DNA from: Hyphomonadaceae bacterium
GTDB lineage: Bacteria; Pseudomonadota; Alphaproteobacteria; Rhizobiales; Hyphomicrobiaceae
Direction of reading: 5' to 3'
DNA length: 48,998 nucleotides
NCBI GenBank assembly: GCA_019747815.1
Contig: JAIEQJ010000063.1
Span: 1 to 48,998, forward strand
The notes beneath the pieces were generated by a model. It worked only from the letters and a program-made list of their open reading frames with translations, did no database searches and was not told the DNA's origin. The position numbers were made by a program, and so were the translations under genes. This document shows positions 1-8,829 of the stretch, one piece after another (within the stretch, counting starts at the first letter, position 1; every line of letters begins with the position of its first letter).

Positions 1-1134
1 CGGCGGCGGAGGCGCTTCCCGCTGCACCGGCGCGGACCGGCGCGCGGGCCGCAGCGGAGGCTCCTCCGCCAGGTGCTGCATCGCCGGTGCGGCGCGCGGC
101 AGCGCGATCGATGGCGTTGGCGCGGGCGTCTGGTAGTGCGGCACAGGCTCGGCAGTCAGTTGCTGCGGTGCCATGCGCGGCGCCGCTGGCGCTGCGATCT
201 CGGCGCGGGGCTCGCGCACGTCCAGGGTGCGCCGTTCTACCGGCGGCTCGATATGCCGCCGCGCGTCGAACGCGAGATAGGGCGGCTCATCCGTCAGACG
301 GATCTCATCCGGCAGACCGCGGCGCAGAAGCTCGCGGAAGCTGCCGGCCCCTGCCCAGCCCGTGGCGATGGTCTTCTCGTGGCCCAGCGCACGCAGCGCC
401 CGGTCCGCGAGCGCCTCGAGGGGGACTGGAGCCGGCGACGACCGCACGCCCGCCACGACCTCGGCCAGGATCTGGCGCCGCGCATCCTCGACCCGGTCCT
501 TGGGAGGGGGGGCCACCAGCAGCTCGTCGCTGCCCTCGGCGGGCAGCTCGCCGGCCAGGATCAGCTCGATCAGGTTGGCTTCGCGCACTTCCCCGTCGCT
601 GATGGCCGTGTAGGGGGCGGCGGTGAAGTCGTTGGCAAAGATCACGGTGCGGCGCGCATGCGCCCTGAGGCGGATGAGCACGGGCGTGAAATCGGCATCG
701 CCCGACAGGATGATGAACTCGTCGAAATACGTGTCATGCATCAGCAGGTCGCGGATATCCATGACCATGCGGATGTCGGCGGAGTTCTTCAGTTGCGCCG
801 TGAGCGGCGGGCAGTCGATCACCTCGAACCCGGCGCGCAGGAAGTTGTGGCGCACGAACGGGAAGGAGTTCATGTCGGTGGAGTTGTCGTGCTGGTTGCG
901 CCGCGGAACCGGGTTGCCGTAGCAGCGGTTCATGACAATGCGGCGGGGTGTGTTGCCGAACTGCGCGTTGGTCGGGGTGATGAGCCGTCCGCCTTCGATC
1001 TCGCGCAGCCATGCGCCGGCATCCTTGGCGAAGCGCTTGGCGGCCTCCTCGCTCTTTCTCTTCAGCGAGAGGTAGATGTTGTCATAGTCGACAAAGAGTG
1101 CGCTGAGGCACGGCCCGCCCGCTTCCCGCTTCAT
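1..1134 (-). CDS. NYN (LabA/DUF88-like) domain protein with OST-HTH/LOTUS-like domain, 3' end cut by window
   Basis: The reading frame opens with ATG at 1134 and stays open to base 1 (378 codons), so the C-terminus lies outside the window. Residues about 10-190 look like a NYN/PIN-like nuclease fold: an early acidic motif LFVDYDNIY, a central block ending ADIRMVMDIRDLL, and the acidic motif ILSGDADFTPV, which together supply the usual metal-binding aspartates. Residues about 215-290 (ending LRRGLPDEIRLTDEPPYLAF) resemble an OST-HTH/LOTUS RNA-binding module. After that comes a Pro/Ala/Arg-rich low-complexity tail. By family knowledge NYN proteins are candidate RNases; the substrate is unknown. 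GC-rich codon use gives long false frames on the other strand. Confidence is high for NYN, moderate for the LOTUS module. Confidence 0.85.
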   Translation of the reverse strand, partial: MKREAGGPCLSALFVDYDNIYLSLKRKSEEAAKRFAKDAGAWLREIEGGRLITPTNAQFGNTPRRIVMNRCYGNPVPRRNQHDNSTDMNSFPFVRHNFLRAGFEVIDCPPLTAQLKNSADIRMVMDIRDLLMHDTYFDEFIILSGDADFTPVLIRLRAHARRTVIFANDFTAAPYTAISDGEVREANLIELILAGELPAEGSDELLVAPPPKDRVEDARRQILAEVVAGVRSSPAPVPLEALADRALRALGHEKTIATGWAGAGSFRELLRRGLPDEIRLTDEPPYLAFDARRHIEPPVERRTLDVREPRAEIAAPAAPRMAPQQLTAEPVPHYQTPAPTPSIALPRAAPAMQHLAEEPPLRPARRSAPVQREAPPPP

Positions 1135-1319
1135 TTTCCGGCTACCCCCACTTGCGGCGTTAGTTCTTTTGCAACACATGCAAAGCCTGAGTCGTGCAGG
1201 GGGTGCAAGCGCAGGTAGAGCGCGCTCGTGTATCGTCAACATAAACTTAGACGTGGCAGCACTTTGCGGCTTGCAGGCCAGATGCGGATGCTGCTTCGGT
1301 GAGTGTTGCAGATTCGCCG

Positions 1320-1748
1320 CTAGGCGCTTGGATTGAAGTCGGCTGGCGCCATCTCGAAACCTGCGAATTCAAAGCCCGGCGCGACGGTGCAGCCCACAAG
1401 CGTCCAGGCGCCGAGGCTGTGCGCTTGCTGCCAGGCGCCTGCCGGCACGATCGCCTGCGGCCGCTCTCCGGCTGCCAGGTCTGCGCCCAGCCTGATGTCG
1501 CGGCTCTGCCCGCCCTCGATGATGCGGAGGGCAAGCGTCGCGCCGGCGTACCAGTGCCAGACCTCGACCGCATCCACGCGATGCCAGCGCGAGATTTCTC
1601 CGTCCTGCAACAGGAAGTAGATGGCGGTGGATGCGGCGCGGGCGGGGTTTGCATCGCTGCCGCGCCCGTCGCGAAACGTCTCGCGATAGTGCCCGCCCTC
1701 TGGGTGCGGCTGCAGCCCGATGAGACGGATGATGTCGTCCGCGCGCAT
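1320..1748 (-). CDS. Cupin domain-containing protein (DUF985 type)
   Basis: 142 residues starting MRADDIIRLIGLQPHPEGG. The whole chain is one cupin beta-barrel of the DUF985 kind: HPEGGHYRETF near the N-terminus, then AIYFLLQDGEISRWHRVDAVEVWHW (split here: AIYFLLQDGE and SRWHRVDAVEVWHWYAG) carrying the His residues of a cupin metal site. It lies 5 bases downstream of the glyoxalase II gene on the same strand and is probably co-transcribed with it. A longer open frame extends into gloB, but the ATG at 1748 fits the family N-terminus. The substrate is unknown; members have been linked to sugar epimerase-like folds, but no activity is assigned here. Confidence 0.85.
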   Translation of the reverse strand: MRADDIIRLIGLQPHPEGGHYRETFRDGRGSDANPARAASTAIYFLLQDGEISRWHRVDAVEVWHWYAGATLALRIIEGGQSRDIRLGADLAAGERPQAIVPAGAWQQAHSLGAWTLVGCTVAPGFEFAGFEMAPADFNPSA

Positions 1749-1753
1749 GGGTG

Positions 1754-2524
1754 TCAGGCGCGGTTCTTGCGCTCCCTGATTTCGCCGAAGATCTGCCATT
1801 CGGGCTTGCCCTCCATCCCGAGCCGCTTCTGGATGGCGGCCACATGGGGGCGCAGGAAAGGGTTGGTCTCCAGCTCGATGCCGATGGTCGTGGGCAGGGT
1901 CGGCTGGCCGGCGGCACGCAACTGATCCACCGCCTCGGCCCGCGTTTGCAACTGGGCGTTCTCGGGCTCGATGGTCAGCGCAAACCTGGCGTTGGACTGC
2001 GTATATTCGTGGCCGCAGTAGACGGTGGTGTCCTTGGGCAGCGCCATCAGCTTCTTGAGCGACTGCCACATCATCTGCGCGTTGCCCTCGATCACGCGGC
2101 CGCAGCCGATGGCAAACAGCGTGTCGCCGGCGAAGGCCACCTTGGCCGACGGAATGACATAGGTGATGTGCCCTGCCGTATGCCCCGGCGTATCGAGCAC
2201 GCGCACCTCGTGCGCACCGAACATGAACGTATCACCTTCGCCCACCTTCGTGTCGATGCCCGGGATCTTGGCCGCCTCGTTGCGCGGGCCGATGATGGTG
2301 CACCCCGTCTGGGCCTTGAGGGCCGCATTGCCGCCGGTATGATCGCCGTGATGATGTGTGGTGAGGATATGTGTGAGCGTCCAGCCCTTGTCCTTCAGCG
2401 CGGCGGCCACGGTGGCGGCGTCCGGAGCATCGATGGACGCCGTGAGGCCGGCGCCGGCGTCGCGGATCAGCACCCCGTAGTTGTCGGAGAGACAGGGAAA
2501 TTGATGAATTTCGAGCGTGGCCAT
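1754..2524 (-). CDS. gloB: Hydroxyacylglutathione hydrolase (glyoxalase II)
   Basis: 256 residues, the normal length for glyoxalase II. It hydrolyses S-lactoylglutathione to D-lactate and glutathione, the second step of methylglyoxal detoxification in the cytoplasm. The metallo-beta-lactamase signature THHHGDH is at residues 56-62, with further His/Asp ligands in DTPGHTAGH and the C-terminal YCGHEYT. The C-terminal helical substrate-binding domain ends near GIELETNPFLR. The start at 2524 gives MATLEIHQFPCLSDNYG, the classic N-terminus; open frame upstream belongs to no gene. Divergent from the methyltransferase at 2633, and just upstream of a cupin gene, an arrangement common in Hyphomicrobiales. 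Confidence 0.97.
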   Translation of the reverse strand: MATLEIHQFPCLSDNYGVLIRDAGAGLTASIDAPDAATVAAALKDKGWTLTHILTTHHHGDHTGGNAALKAQTGCTIIGPRNEAAKIPGIDTKVGEGDTFMFGAHEVRVLDTPGHTAGHITYVIPSAKVAFAGDTLFAIGCGRVIEGNAQMMWQSLKKLMALPKDTTVYCGHEYTQSNARFALTIEPENAQLQTRAEAVDQLRAAGQPTLPTTIGIELETNPFLRPHVAAIQKRLGMEGKPEWQIFGEIRERKNRA

Positions 2525-2632
2525 GGGCTTTACTCTTGCGCTTTTGCTTGCATTTTTGGTGTCGAACCGCACCCTAGCAGGCGATTCTTCGAATTCAACC
2601 GTTAGGGTCGCGCGAACGTCTCCCATTCCGTC

Positions 2633-3364
2633 ATGCAGAACGACGTTCTCGAGCTCCGTAGCTTCTACAGCCGCCCATTGGGCGGCATCGTGCGCCGGCT
2701 GCTGACGCAGCGCATCCGTGCGCGCTGGCGCAGCGCGCAGGGCTGCAGGCTGATGGGGCTCGGATATGCCGTGCCTTACATGGGGATGTTTCGCGGCGAG
2801 GCTGTGCGGCTCGGCGCCGTGATGCCGGCCAGCCAGGGGGCCCTCGTGTGGCCTTCGGCCGGCAATGTGCTGTCCGTCATGGCCGACGAGGCCATGCTGC
2901 CTCTGCCGGATGCTTCGGTCGATCGCCTGCTTTGCGTGCATTGTCTGGAGGTGGCGGAGGGGGCGGGGCCGCTGCTGCGCGAGATGTGGCGGGTGCTGGC
3001 CCCGGAAGGCCGGCTGCTCATCGTCGTGCCCAACCGGCGCGGCCTTTGGGCCCGTTTCGACACGACCCCGTTCGGTCACGGCCGGCCCTACAGCCGCGGA
3101 CAGCTCGAGCGGCTGCTGACGGAGGCAATGTTCACGCCCCTCCTGTGGACGTCGGCGCTCTACATGCCGCCGATGGACCGGCATTGGCTGGTGCGCTGGG
3201 CGACGGCATTCGAGCGCATGGGCGCGCGGCTGTGGCCGGGCTTCGCCGGCGTCATCATCGTCGAGGCCCGCAAGGAGCTGATGGGCGCGCTGCCGAAGGG
3301 CAAACCGGCCAAGGGCAAGACCGAGCTTGTCCCCGCTCGCGGCCTGTTCAAGGGCTGTCCGTAG
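2633..3364 (+). CDS. Class I SAM-dependent methyltransferase
   Basis: 243 residues starting MQNDVLELRSFYSRPLGG. The centre matches the methyltransferase type 11 pattern: an acidic motif region DEAMLPLPDASVDRLLCVHC, followed by LLREMWRVLAPEGRLLIVV. The glycine motif I (RLMGLGYAVPYM) is degenerate compared with VLDxGxGxG. The C-terminus is a Lys/Pro-rich tail. It is divergently transcribed from gloB, a conserved pairing in Hyphomicrobiales. The methyl acceptor is unknown. Membership in the fold is clear, but the weak motif I leaves some doubt about catalytic competence. Confidence 0.85.
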   Translation: MQNDVLELRSFYSRPLGGIVRRLLTQRIRARWRSAQGCRLMGLGYAVPYMGMFRGEAVRLGAVMPASQGALVWPSAGNVLSVMADEAMLPLPDASVDRLLCVHCLEVAEGAGPLLREMWRVLAPEGRLLIVVPNRRGLWARFDTTPFGHGRPYSRGQLERLLTEAMFTPLLWTSALYMPPMDRHWLVRWATAFERMGARLWPGFAGVIIVEARKELMGALPKGKPAKGKTELVPARGLFKGCP

Positions 3365-3404
3365 GGCGCGGTGCGCGGCACACGCCGCCATCCACCGATG
3401 ACGC

Positions 3405-4220
3405 CTACTTGCTGTTGGCCTCAATGAAGTGCGCGATCGCGTCGACGGCCTTGTCCTCGATGCCCGCAAAACCGTGCCGGGACAGCGCTTCGCAGGGCTC
3501 CGAGGGCGGCGGATCCTGGCCGCGCAGCAGGGTGACATCCGCAGGCTTGGCGTTCTTCAGCCGGCTGCGCAACATCTCTGCGCCGGACGGCGGCGTGATA
3601 TCGCAGGTGTCGTCGGCATGCGCCAGGATCAGCGTCGGCAGCGTCACCTCCTCCAGAGGCAGGCTCCCCACGCCATCGCTGTGGGTCTGCGCCAGCTTCC
3701 AATGCGACCTGGGCTTTGTGATCGTCGATGTCAGCACCAGGCCATCGACATGGTCTGCCGCGATCGCGCTCCACGCCGCCGACCACGTCCCGGTGCTGGT
3801 CCCGACGATCCAGACGGGAACGTCGGCCAGTTGCTTCAGATGGCCTGCGACCGCACCGATGTCGCCCGCATGCGCGTTGCTCATGCGAAAGGCGCTGTCC
3901 ATACCGTCCTGTCGATCCTCCGGCGCATCGACAAGCGCCACGATGAGCTTGTGGGCTGCGAACTTCTGCCGTGCCCGCACGAGGAAGCTGCGCTCTCCCC
4001 ATTCCATCTCGGAGGGGCTCTTCAAACCGAGCGCGCCATGGCCGCCGGGGATCAGGATGACCGCGGCGACAGGCTGCTCGGGCTCGATCAGGATGAACGG
4101 CTGCTTGACGCCCCGCGGCGTCTCGATCGAGACGAGGTCCGCCTCCTGTGCGTGCAGAGGGGCCGGGGTTGCGAGCAGCAGGGCAACGAGCGGTGCAGCG
4201 AGCCGACGGAAAAGAGCCAT
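3405..4220 (-). CDS. Secreted alpha/beta hydrolase-like protein
   Basis: 271 residues with an N-terminal signal peptide (MALFRRLAAPLVALLLATPA, likely cleaved after the Ala-rich stretch near residue 24). The alpha/beta hydrolase fold is shown by the oxyanion-type motif VILIPGGHGALG and the nucleophile elbow VGTSTGT with Ser142, followed by LILAHADDTCD (acid region) and a late RHGF His candidate. It therefore probably acts as a serine esterase/peptidase in the periplasm; substrate unknown. It converges on the methyltransferase gene and lies 36 bases downstream of metW, so read-through from the metXW operon is possible. Confidence 0.8.
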   Translation of the reverse strand: MALFRRLAAPLVALLLATPAPLHAQEADLVSIETPRGVKQPFILIEPEQPVAAVILIPGGHGALGLKSPSEMEWGERSFLVRARQKFAAHKLIVALVDAPEDRQDGMDSAFRMSNAHAGDIGAVAGHLKQLADVPVWIVGTSTGTWSAAWSAIAADHVDGLVLTSTITKPRSHWKLAQTHSDGVGSLPLEEVTLPTLILAHADDTCDITPPSGAEMLRSRLKNAKPADVTLLRGQDPPPSEPCEALSRHGFAGIEDKAVDAIAHFIEANSK

Positions 4221-4256
4221 GCAGTCCCCTCAACGCAACTGCTCCCGCAGCCCGAC

Positions 4257-4892
4257 CTAAGCCGGCCCCCTGCGGGTCAGCATGAACACAGCCTTCTCGC
4301 CCATCATGTTGTGCACGGTCAGCGGCAGCCAGGTGCCGAGCTGCCGGCCCCAGGCGTTGAACGCCACCGCCTGCTCCACGCGTGCGTCCACGACTTTGCA
4401 CAGGTCGGCAAAATCCTTGATGGTGCACAGGTGCGCATTGGGGCTTACATACCACGCCTCGGGCAGGTTCTCCGTCACCGGCATGCGCCCCGTGAGCAGC
4501 AGGCGTCCGCGCACCTGCCAATGGCCGAAGTTCGGAAACGAGACGATGGCGTTGCGGCCGATGCGCAGCAGCTGTTCCAGCACGGCCTTCGGCTGGTGTG
4601 TCGCCTGGATGGTGAGGCTGAGGATGGCGTAGTCGAAGGCATCGTCGGGATAGTCGAAGAGGTCGCGGTCGGCATCGCCCTGCACGACGGAAAGTCCGCG
4701 CGCCACGCAGGCATTCACCCGTTCGCGGCTCACTTCGATGCCGCGTCCGTCGACATCCTTGGTGTCCGCCAGCAGTTGCAGCAGCGCGCCGTCGCCGCAG
4801 CCGACGTCGAGCACGCGCGAGCCGTGCGCCACCATCTTGGCGATCAGGAGGTGATCGACGCGGCTGGTCTGTTGGATGGAGGGCGCCAGCAT
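4257..4892 (-). CDS. metW: MetW, methionine biosynthesis protein (SAM-binding fold)
   Basis: 211 residues. The SAM-binding motif I is VLDVGCGDGALLQLL (about 28-42), followed by the MetW landmarks RGIEVS, LSVVQGDADRDL and NFGHWQVR. MetW is the partner of homoserine O-acyltransferase MetX in bacteria that use a direct sulfhydrylation-style methionine route; its exact chemical role is not fully settled. The ATG overlaps the metX stop by one base in a TGATG arrangement at 4890-4894, which implies translational coupling. Confidence 0.95.
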   Translation of the reverse strand: MLAPSIQQTSRVDHLLIAKMVAHGSRVLDVGCGDGALLQLLADTKDVDGRGIEVSRERVNACVARGLSVVQGDADRDLFDYPDDAFDYAILSLTIQATHQPKAVLEQLLRIGRNAIVSFPNFGHWQVRGRLLLTGRMPVTENLPEAWYVSPNAHLCTIKDFADLCKVVDARVEQAVAFNAWGRQLGTWLPLTVHNMMGEKAVFMLTRRGPA

Positions 4893-6094
4893 CAGCCTTT
4901 CCCAGCGGCCTTCAGCCCGCGCTTGGTCGCGGCGGCATTGAGAAAGCCGCGGATGGTTGCGAACAGCTCCGGCTCATCGAGCAGGAATGCATCATGGCCC
5001 TTGTCCGACTCCACCTCGACGAAGCTGACGTTGGCTGCCACCGCATTCAAGGCGTGCACGATCTCGCGGCTCTCTCGCGTCGGGTAGAGCCAGTCGCTGG
5101 TGAACGACACCACGCAGAACCGCGTCTTGGTGCCCTTGAAGGCGTTGGCCAGCACATCGCCATGCTCGGCCGCCAGGTCGAAGTAGTCGATGGCGCGGGT
5201 GATGTAGAGGTAGCTGTTGGCATCGAAGCGGTCGACAAACGTCGAGCCCTGGTGGCGCAAATAGCTCTCGACCTGGAAGTCGGCATTGAAGCTGAAGCTC
5301 TTGGCCGAGATCTCCTGCAGGTTGCGGCCGAACTTGCGATGCAGCGCCTCCTCGGAAAGATACGTGATATGCGCGGCCATGCGCGCCACGGCGAGCCCGT
5401 TGCGCGGCTCCTTGCCAAGCTCCAGATAGCGGCCGCCGCACCAGTTCGGATCGGCCATCACCGCCTGCCGCCCGACCTCGTGAAAAGCGATGTTCTGCGA
5501 GGAATGCCAGGCAGCCGTTGCAACGGGCACCGCCGTTGCCACGCGGTCCCCGTGGCGGGCAGCCCATGCCAGCGTCTGCATGCCGCCCATCGAGCCGCCG
5601 ATGACGCAGAAGAGCTGATCGATGCCCAGATGATCGATCAGCGGCACCTGCGCTTCCACCATGTCGCCGATGGTGATGACCGGAAAGTCGAGCCCCCAGG
5701 GCTTGCCGGTTTCGGGATTGATGCTGGCCGGTCCCGTGGAGCCCATGCAGCCGCCGAGCACGTTGGGGCAGATGACGAAGAAGCGGTCGGTGTCGATGGG
5801 CTTGCCCGGGCCCACCATTGTCTCCCACCAGCCGGGCTTGTTCGTCACCGGATGCCGGCTGGCCACGTACTGATCGCCGGTCAGGGCATGTGCGACCAGG
5901 ATGGCGTTGGATTTCGCCCCGTTCAAAGTGCCATAGGTCTGGTAGGCAATACGGTAGGACGCGAGCTGCCTCTGGGAATCGAGACGCAGGGGCTTCGAGG
6001 CCGGAACGTCAAGATAGGCACTGCTGGGCGTGGTGGCTTCCAGCACGCGCGTATCTGCACTCGCCGTGATGTCCAAGGAAGGGGCGGTCGTCAT
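4892..6094 (-). CDS. metX: Homoserine O-acetyltransferase
   Basis: 400 residues, alpha/beta hydrolase fold. It acylates homoserine, the first committed step of methionine synthesis. The nucleophile is Ser168 in [10 protein letters not shown], with the triad completed by Asp334 (FTSDWLYP) and His367 (SDKGHDAF). The motifs [12 protein letters not shown] and DPNWCGGRY are typical of the family. It is the first gene of a metX-metW operon. The start codon at 6094 is preceded closely by a small hairpin (6096-6116) rather than a good Shine-Dalgarno, which suggests leader-level control. Confidence 0.97.
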   Translation of the reverse strand: MTTAPSLDITASADTRVLEATTPSSAYLDVPASKPLRLDSQRQLASYRIAYQTYGTLNGAKSNAILVAHALTGDQYVASRHPVTNKPGWWETMVGPGKPIDTDRFFVICPNVLGGCMGSTGPASINPETGKPWGLDFPVITIGDMVEAQVPLIDHLGIDQLFCVIGGSMGGMQTLAWAARHGDRVATAVPVATAAWHSSQNIAFHEVGRQAVMADPNWCGGRYLELGKEPRNGLAVARMAAHITYLSEEALHRKFGRNLQEISAKSFSFNADFQVESYLRHQGSTFVDRFDANSYLYITRAIDYFDLAAEHGDVLANAFKGTKTRFCVVSFTSDWLYPTRESREIVHALNAVAANVSFVEVESDKGHDAFLLDEPELFATIRGFLNAAATKRGLKAAGKG

Positions 6095-6095
6095 A

Positions 6096-6116
6096 AGTGC
6101 CGTTTAGCTAGGCACT
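6096..6116 (-). promoter_or_regulatory. Hairpin abutting the metX start codon
   Basis: On the minus strand a 6-bp perfect stem (AGTGCC / GGCACT) encloses a 9-base loop containing GCTAAA and ends one base before the ATG. No purine-rich ribosome site is visible. SAM-II riboswitches of alphaproteobacterial metX genes carry a GCTAAA-type 3' element just before the gene, but the rest of that fold is not evident here. A regulatory hairpin is plausible; its class is not established. Confidence 0.35.
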
Positions 6117-6346
6117 GGCGGTTGAAAGTCAATGCTTTTGTAAGCAAGGCGGCTGGCGGCCGGGGCCGGCGCAGGGGCGCGGGCCCATGGTGCCGATCCA
6201 ACGGGTTGGCGTTGCCGCGTGACGCTTGGCATCGCAAGCGGCCACGGCGAGCGGCTTCGGCCTCGTTCTCCGGCCGTTAAGATTACGGGTGGTCGGGGTT
6301 GATTTGGCTTTCCTTTTCGCCGATCTATCCGGGAGAGGACAAATTC

Positions 6347-7018
6347 ATGCTCGACCAGACGACACCTAGGGGCCGCATCCTCTCCGCGGCGTTGCAGTGC
6401 GCAGCCGGCAAGAGTTGGGCGGATGTGACGCTGCTCGACATTGCGGAAGCGGCTGGTCTGCCGATCGGTGATTTGAGGGGGCAGTTCAACACCAAGGACG
6501 ACATCATCGCCGGGCTGCTGCGCGCGGTGGACGATGAGGTGTTGAAGCGGGCGCCCAGACGCGCTGAGGGCCAGGAGCGGCGGGACGTCTTGTTCGACAT
6601 CCTGATGACGCGCTTCGATGTGCTCGGGCCCCACAAGGCGGCGCTGAAGTCCATCCATGCCTCGGGTCCGGCCGATGTTGCGCTGGCACGTCCGTTTCTC
6701 TCGTCCATGCATTGGATGCTGCAGGCTGCGGGGATCGACACCGGCGGCGTCGGGGGAGGCGTGCGCGTGTCGGGCTTGGCCATGGTCTATGCCTCGGTCT
6801 TCCGTGTTTGGCTCGAGGACGACGATGCGGGCCTGGCCCGGACGATGGCCGCCCTCGATCGGCGCTTGCGCCGGGGCGAGCGCACGGTGCGCAACATCGA
6901 GCAGGTTGGCTCGGTGCTGCAGCGCTTCGCCACCGACGCGCCGGGCTTCCTGCGCTCCGTTCTGCGCGGGCGGCCCAAGCCTGAGCCGAAACCCGGCCCC
7001 GAGGCCGGCTCTCCGTGA
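6347..7018 (+). CDS. TetR/AcrR-family transcriptional regulator
   Basis: 223 residues. The N-terminal 60 residues form a Tet[24 protein letters not shown], then [19 protein letters not shown] and a KDDIIAGLL helix. The C-terminal ligand domain is unassigned and ends in a Pro/Lys-rich tail. The ATG at 6347 is preceded by GGGAGAGGAC, a good ribosome site, and is preferred over an upstream GTG/TTG in the same frame. It lies 10 bases before csaA and is divergent from metX. The controlled genes and inducer cannot be read from the sequence. Confidence 0.85.
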   Translation: MLDQTTPRGRILSAALQCAAGKSWADVTLLDIAEAAGLPIGDLRGQFNTKDDIIAGLLRAVDDEVLKRAPRRAEGQERRDVLFDILMTRFDVLGPHKAALKSIHASGPADVALARPFLSSMHWMLQAAGIDTGGVGGGVRVSGLAMVYASVFRVWLEDDDAGLARTMAALDRRLRRGERTVRNIEQVGSVLQRFATDAPGFLRSVLRGRPKPEPKPGPEAGSP

Positions 7019-7028
7019 GGGGTTCGTG

Positions 7029-7388
7029 ATGGGGCACTCTCAGGGGGTGGCGCCGGGCATCGCCTTCGACGATTTTCTGAAGGTCGACATCCGGGTCGGC
7101 ACCATCGTCGCCGCGGTGCCGCTCATCGGCGCCCGCAAGCCCGCCATCAGGCTCGAGATCGACTTCGGCCCCGAGCTCGGGGTGAAGAAGAGCTCGGCGC
7201 AGATCACCGTGCACTATCGGCCCGAGGCGCTGATCGGCCGCCAGGTCGCCGCCGTCGTGAATTTTCCGCCGCGCCAGATCGGCAAGATGATGTCGGAGGT
7301 CCTCACGCTGGGCTTTCCGGACGGGCAGGGCGAGGTCGTGCTGATCGGTCCGGAGCGACCTGTTCCCAACGGCGGCCGGCTCTACTGA
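7029..7388 (+). CDS. csaA: CsaA-type tRNA-binding protein
   Basis: 119 residues, the usual size. A single OB-fold of the tRNA-binding (Trbp111/CsaA) type: [14 protein letters not shown] near the N-terminus, then [22 protein letters not shown] and SEVLTLGF. Bacterial CsaA is described as a secretion-related chaperone and binds tRNA as a dimer. It directly follows the TetR gene, with which it may share a transcript, and converges on the histidine kinase gene with only about 10 bases between stops. Confidence 0.92.
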   Translation: MGHSQGVAPGIAFDDFLKVDIRVGTIVAAVPLIGARKPAIRLEIDFGPELGVKKSSAQITVHYRPEALIGRQVAAVVNFPPRQIGKMMSEVLTLGFPDGQGEVVLIGPERPVPNGGRLY

Positions 7389-7398
7389 GCCTCTACAG

Positions 7399-8799
7399 CT
7401 ACAGCGGAACCCGCACGATCGCGCGCAGGCCGCCCATGGACGATTCGCCAAGTGCGATGTCGCCGCCGTGGCTGCGGGCGATGTCGCGGGCGATCGCCAG
7501 GCCCAGGCCCGTATTGCCCATATCCTGATTGCGGCCGTTACCCAGGCGATAGAACGGCCGAAAGACGTTGTCGCGCTCGGCGGGTGGGATGCCCGGCCCG
7601 TCGTCATCGACCTCGATGCGCAGCCACTCCTTGTCCGCGCCTGCCCGGATCACGACATAGTCCCCGAAACGGGCGGCGTTGATGACGAGGTTGGTCACGG
7701 CGCGCTTGAACGCCTGGCGCTTCAGCGGCAGCACCAGATCGCGGTTGGGATGGCGCATCCTGATCTCGATCGGCGTGCCGTAGTGCAGGGCTTCCTCGTT
7801 CACCTCCTCCAGCAGCTCGCCGACATTGGTCGGCGCCGCCGCCTCGCCGCCGTCGCCTTTGGCAAACGCGAGGTAGTCCTCCAGCATGTGCTGCATCTCG
7901 TTGACGTCGTTGCGCAGGGCATCCACTTCCGGGGTGCTGCCGAGCAGGGCCAGCTCGAGCTTGAAGCGCGTCAGGACGGTGCGCAGATCGTGGCTGACGC
8001 CGGCCAGCATGGTCGTGCGCTGCTCCACGTGGTGCTTGATGCGATCGCGCATCTCCAGGAAGGCCTGCGCCGCCTGACGGACCTCGCGCGCGCCGCGCGG
8101 GCGGAAATCTTGCGGAATAGGCCGGCCCTTGCCGAACTCGTCGGCCGCCTCGGCAAGGCGCAGGATCGGGCGGATCTGGTTGCGCAGGAACAAAATGGCG
8201 ACCGTGAGCAGCACCACCGAGGTGCCCACCATCCACATCAGGAAGATGTGCGAATTGGAGGCGTAGGTCAGGGCGCGCGGCGCGGTGAAGCGCAGGATGG
8301 CATTGTCGAGGTTCACGCGGATCTCGACATGCCGCAGATTGCCCACCGTATCGATCCAGAATGGGCGCTTCACGTGGGTGCTGATCTCCTCCGACAGGGC
8401 CCGGTCGAGCAGATCGAAGAACGGCTTGGGCTGCGTGGCCGGCAGCTTGCCGGGCGCCATGACCGTCAGCGACAGCCCGAACCTTGTCTGCGCCAGCTCG
8501 GCAAGTCGGCCTTCGTCGGTGTAGGCGCCGGCCTGGAAGAGGTCGACCACCGCGGCCATGTCGCGGGCGGTGGCCTCGGAGAGGCGCCGCGTCACCTGGT
8601 TCCAGTGCCGCTCCATGAATGCGAATGCGACCACGCTCTCCAGCAGCACGATGGGCGCGATGATGATGATGAGCGCGCGGGCATAGAGACCCTTGGGTGC
8701 GAGCTCGCCGAGCATCTTGGCGATGCTCGCCCACACCGTGCGCGCCCAGTCCGTCCAAGCGCGCGGTTCGTCCGGGTTCTTTCCCTTGGGCGCGAGCAT
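7399..8799 (-). CDS. Membrane sensor histidine kinase (EnvZ-like)
   Basis: 466 residues. Transmembrane segments lie at about 39-62 and 183-206, flanking a periplasmic sensor of about 120 residues; HAMP follows (about 207-258). The phospho-accepting His is His270 in GVSHDLRTVLTRF, N-box NLVINAARFG (370-379), G1 DDDGPGIPP (398-406), F box VFRPFYR and G2 GNTGLGLAIA. The H-box has Val where most kinases have Pro (DLRTP). The gene lies 30 bases downstream of its response regulator gene and is surely its partner. The signal sensed is unknown. Confidence 0.93.
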   Translation of the reverse strand: MLAPKGKNPDEPRAWTDWARTVWASIAKMLGELAPKGLYARALIIIIAPIVLLESVVAFAFMERHWNQVTRRLSEATARDMAAVVDLFQAGAYTDEGRLAELAQTRFGLSLTVMAPGKLPATQPKPFFDLLDRALSEEISTHVKRPFWIDTVGNLRHVEIRVNLDNAILRFTAPRALTYASNSHIFLMWMVGTSVVLLTVAILFLRNQIRPILRLAEAADEFGKGRPIPQDFRPRGAREVRQAAQAFLEMRDRIKHHVEQRTTMLAGVSHDLRTVLTRFKLELALLGSTPEVDALRNDVNEMQHMLEDYLAFAKGDGGEAAAPTNVGELLEEVNEEALHYGTPIEIRMRHPNRDLVLPLKRQAFKRAVTNLVINAARFGDYVVIRAGADKEWLRIEVDDDGPGIPPAERDNVFRPFYRLGNGRNQDMGNTGLGLAIARDIARSHGGDIALGESSMGGLRAIVRVPL

Positions 8800-8829
8800 C
8801 GGTCTGCCCCGTGGCGGGTCCTTTCGCCT

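Noticed and set aside
73-1218. 381-codon plus-strand frame at the window start
   Set aside because: Antisense to a clear NYN-domain protein; composition is Arg/His/Gly-rich without domain motifs.
6095-6346. A standard SAM-II riboswitch upstream of metX
   Set aside because: GCTAAA near the start codon is suggestive, but the spacing between the AACCG-like loop and GCTAAA is only about 10 bases, too short for the SAM-II pseudoknot, and no P1 stem forms around it.
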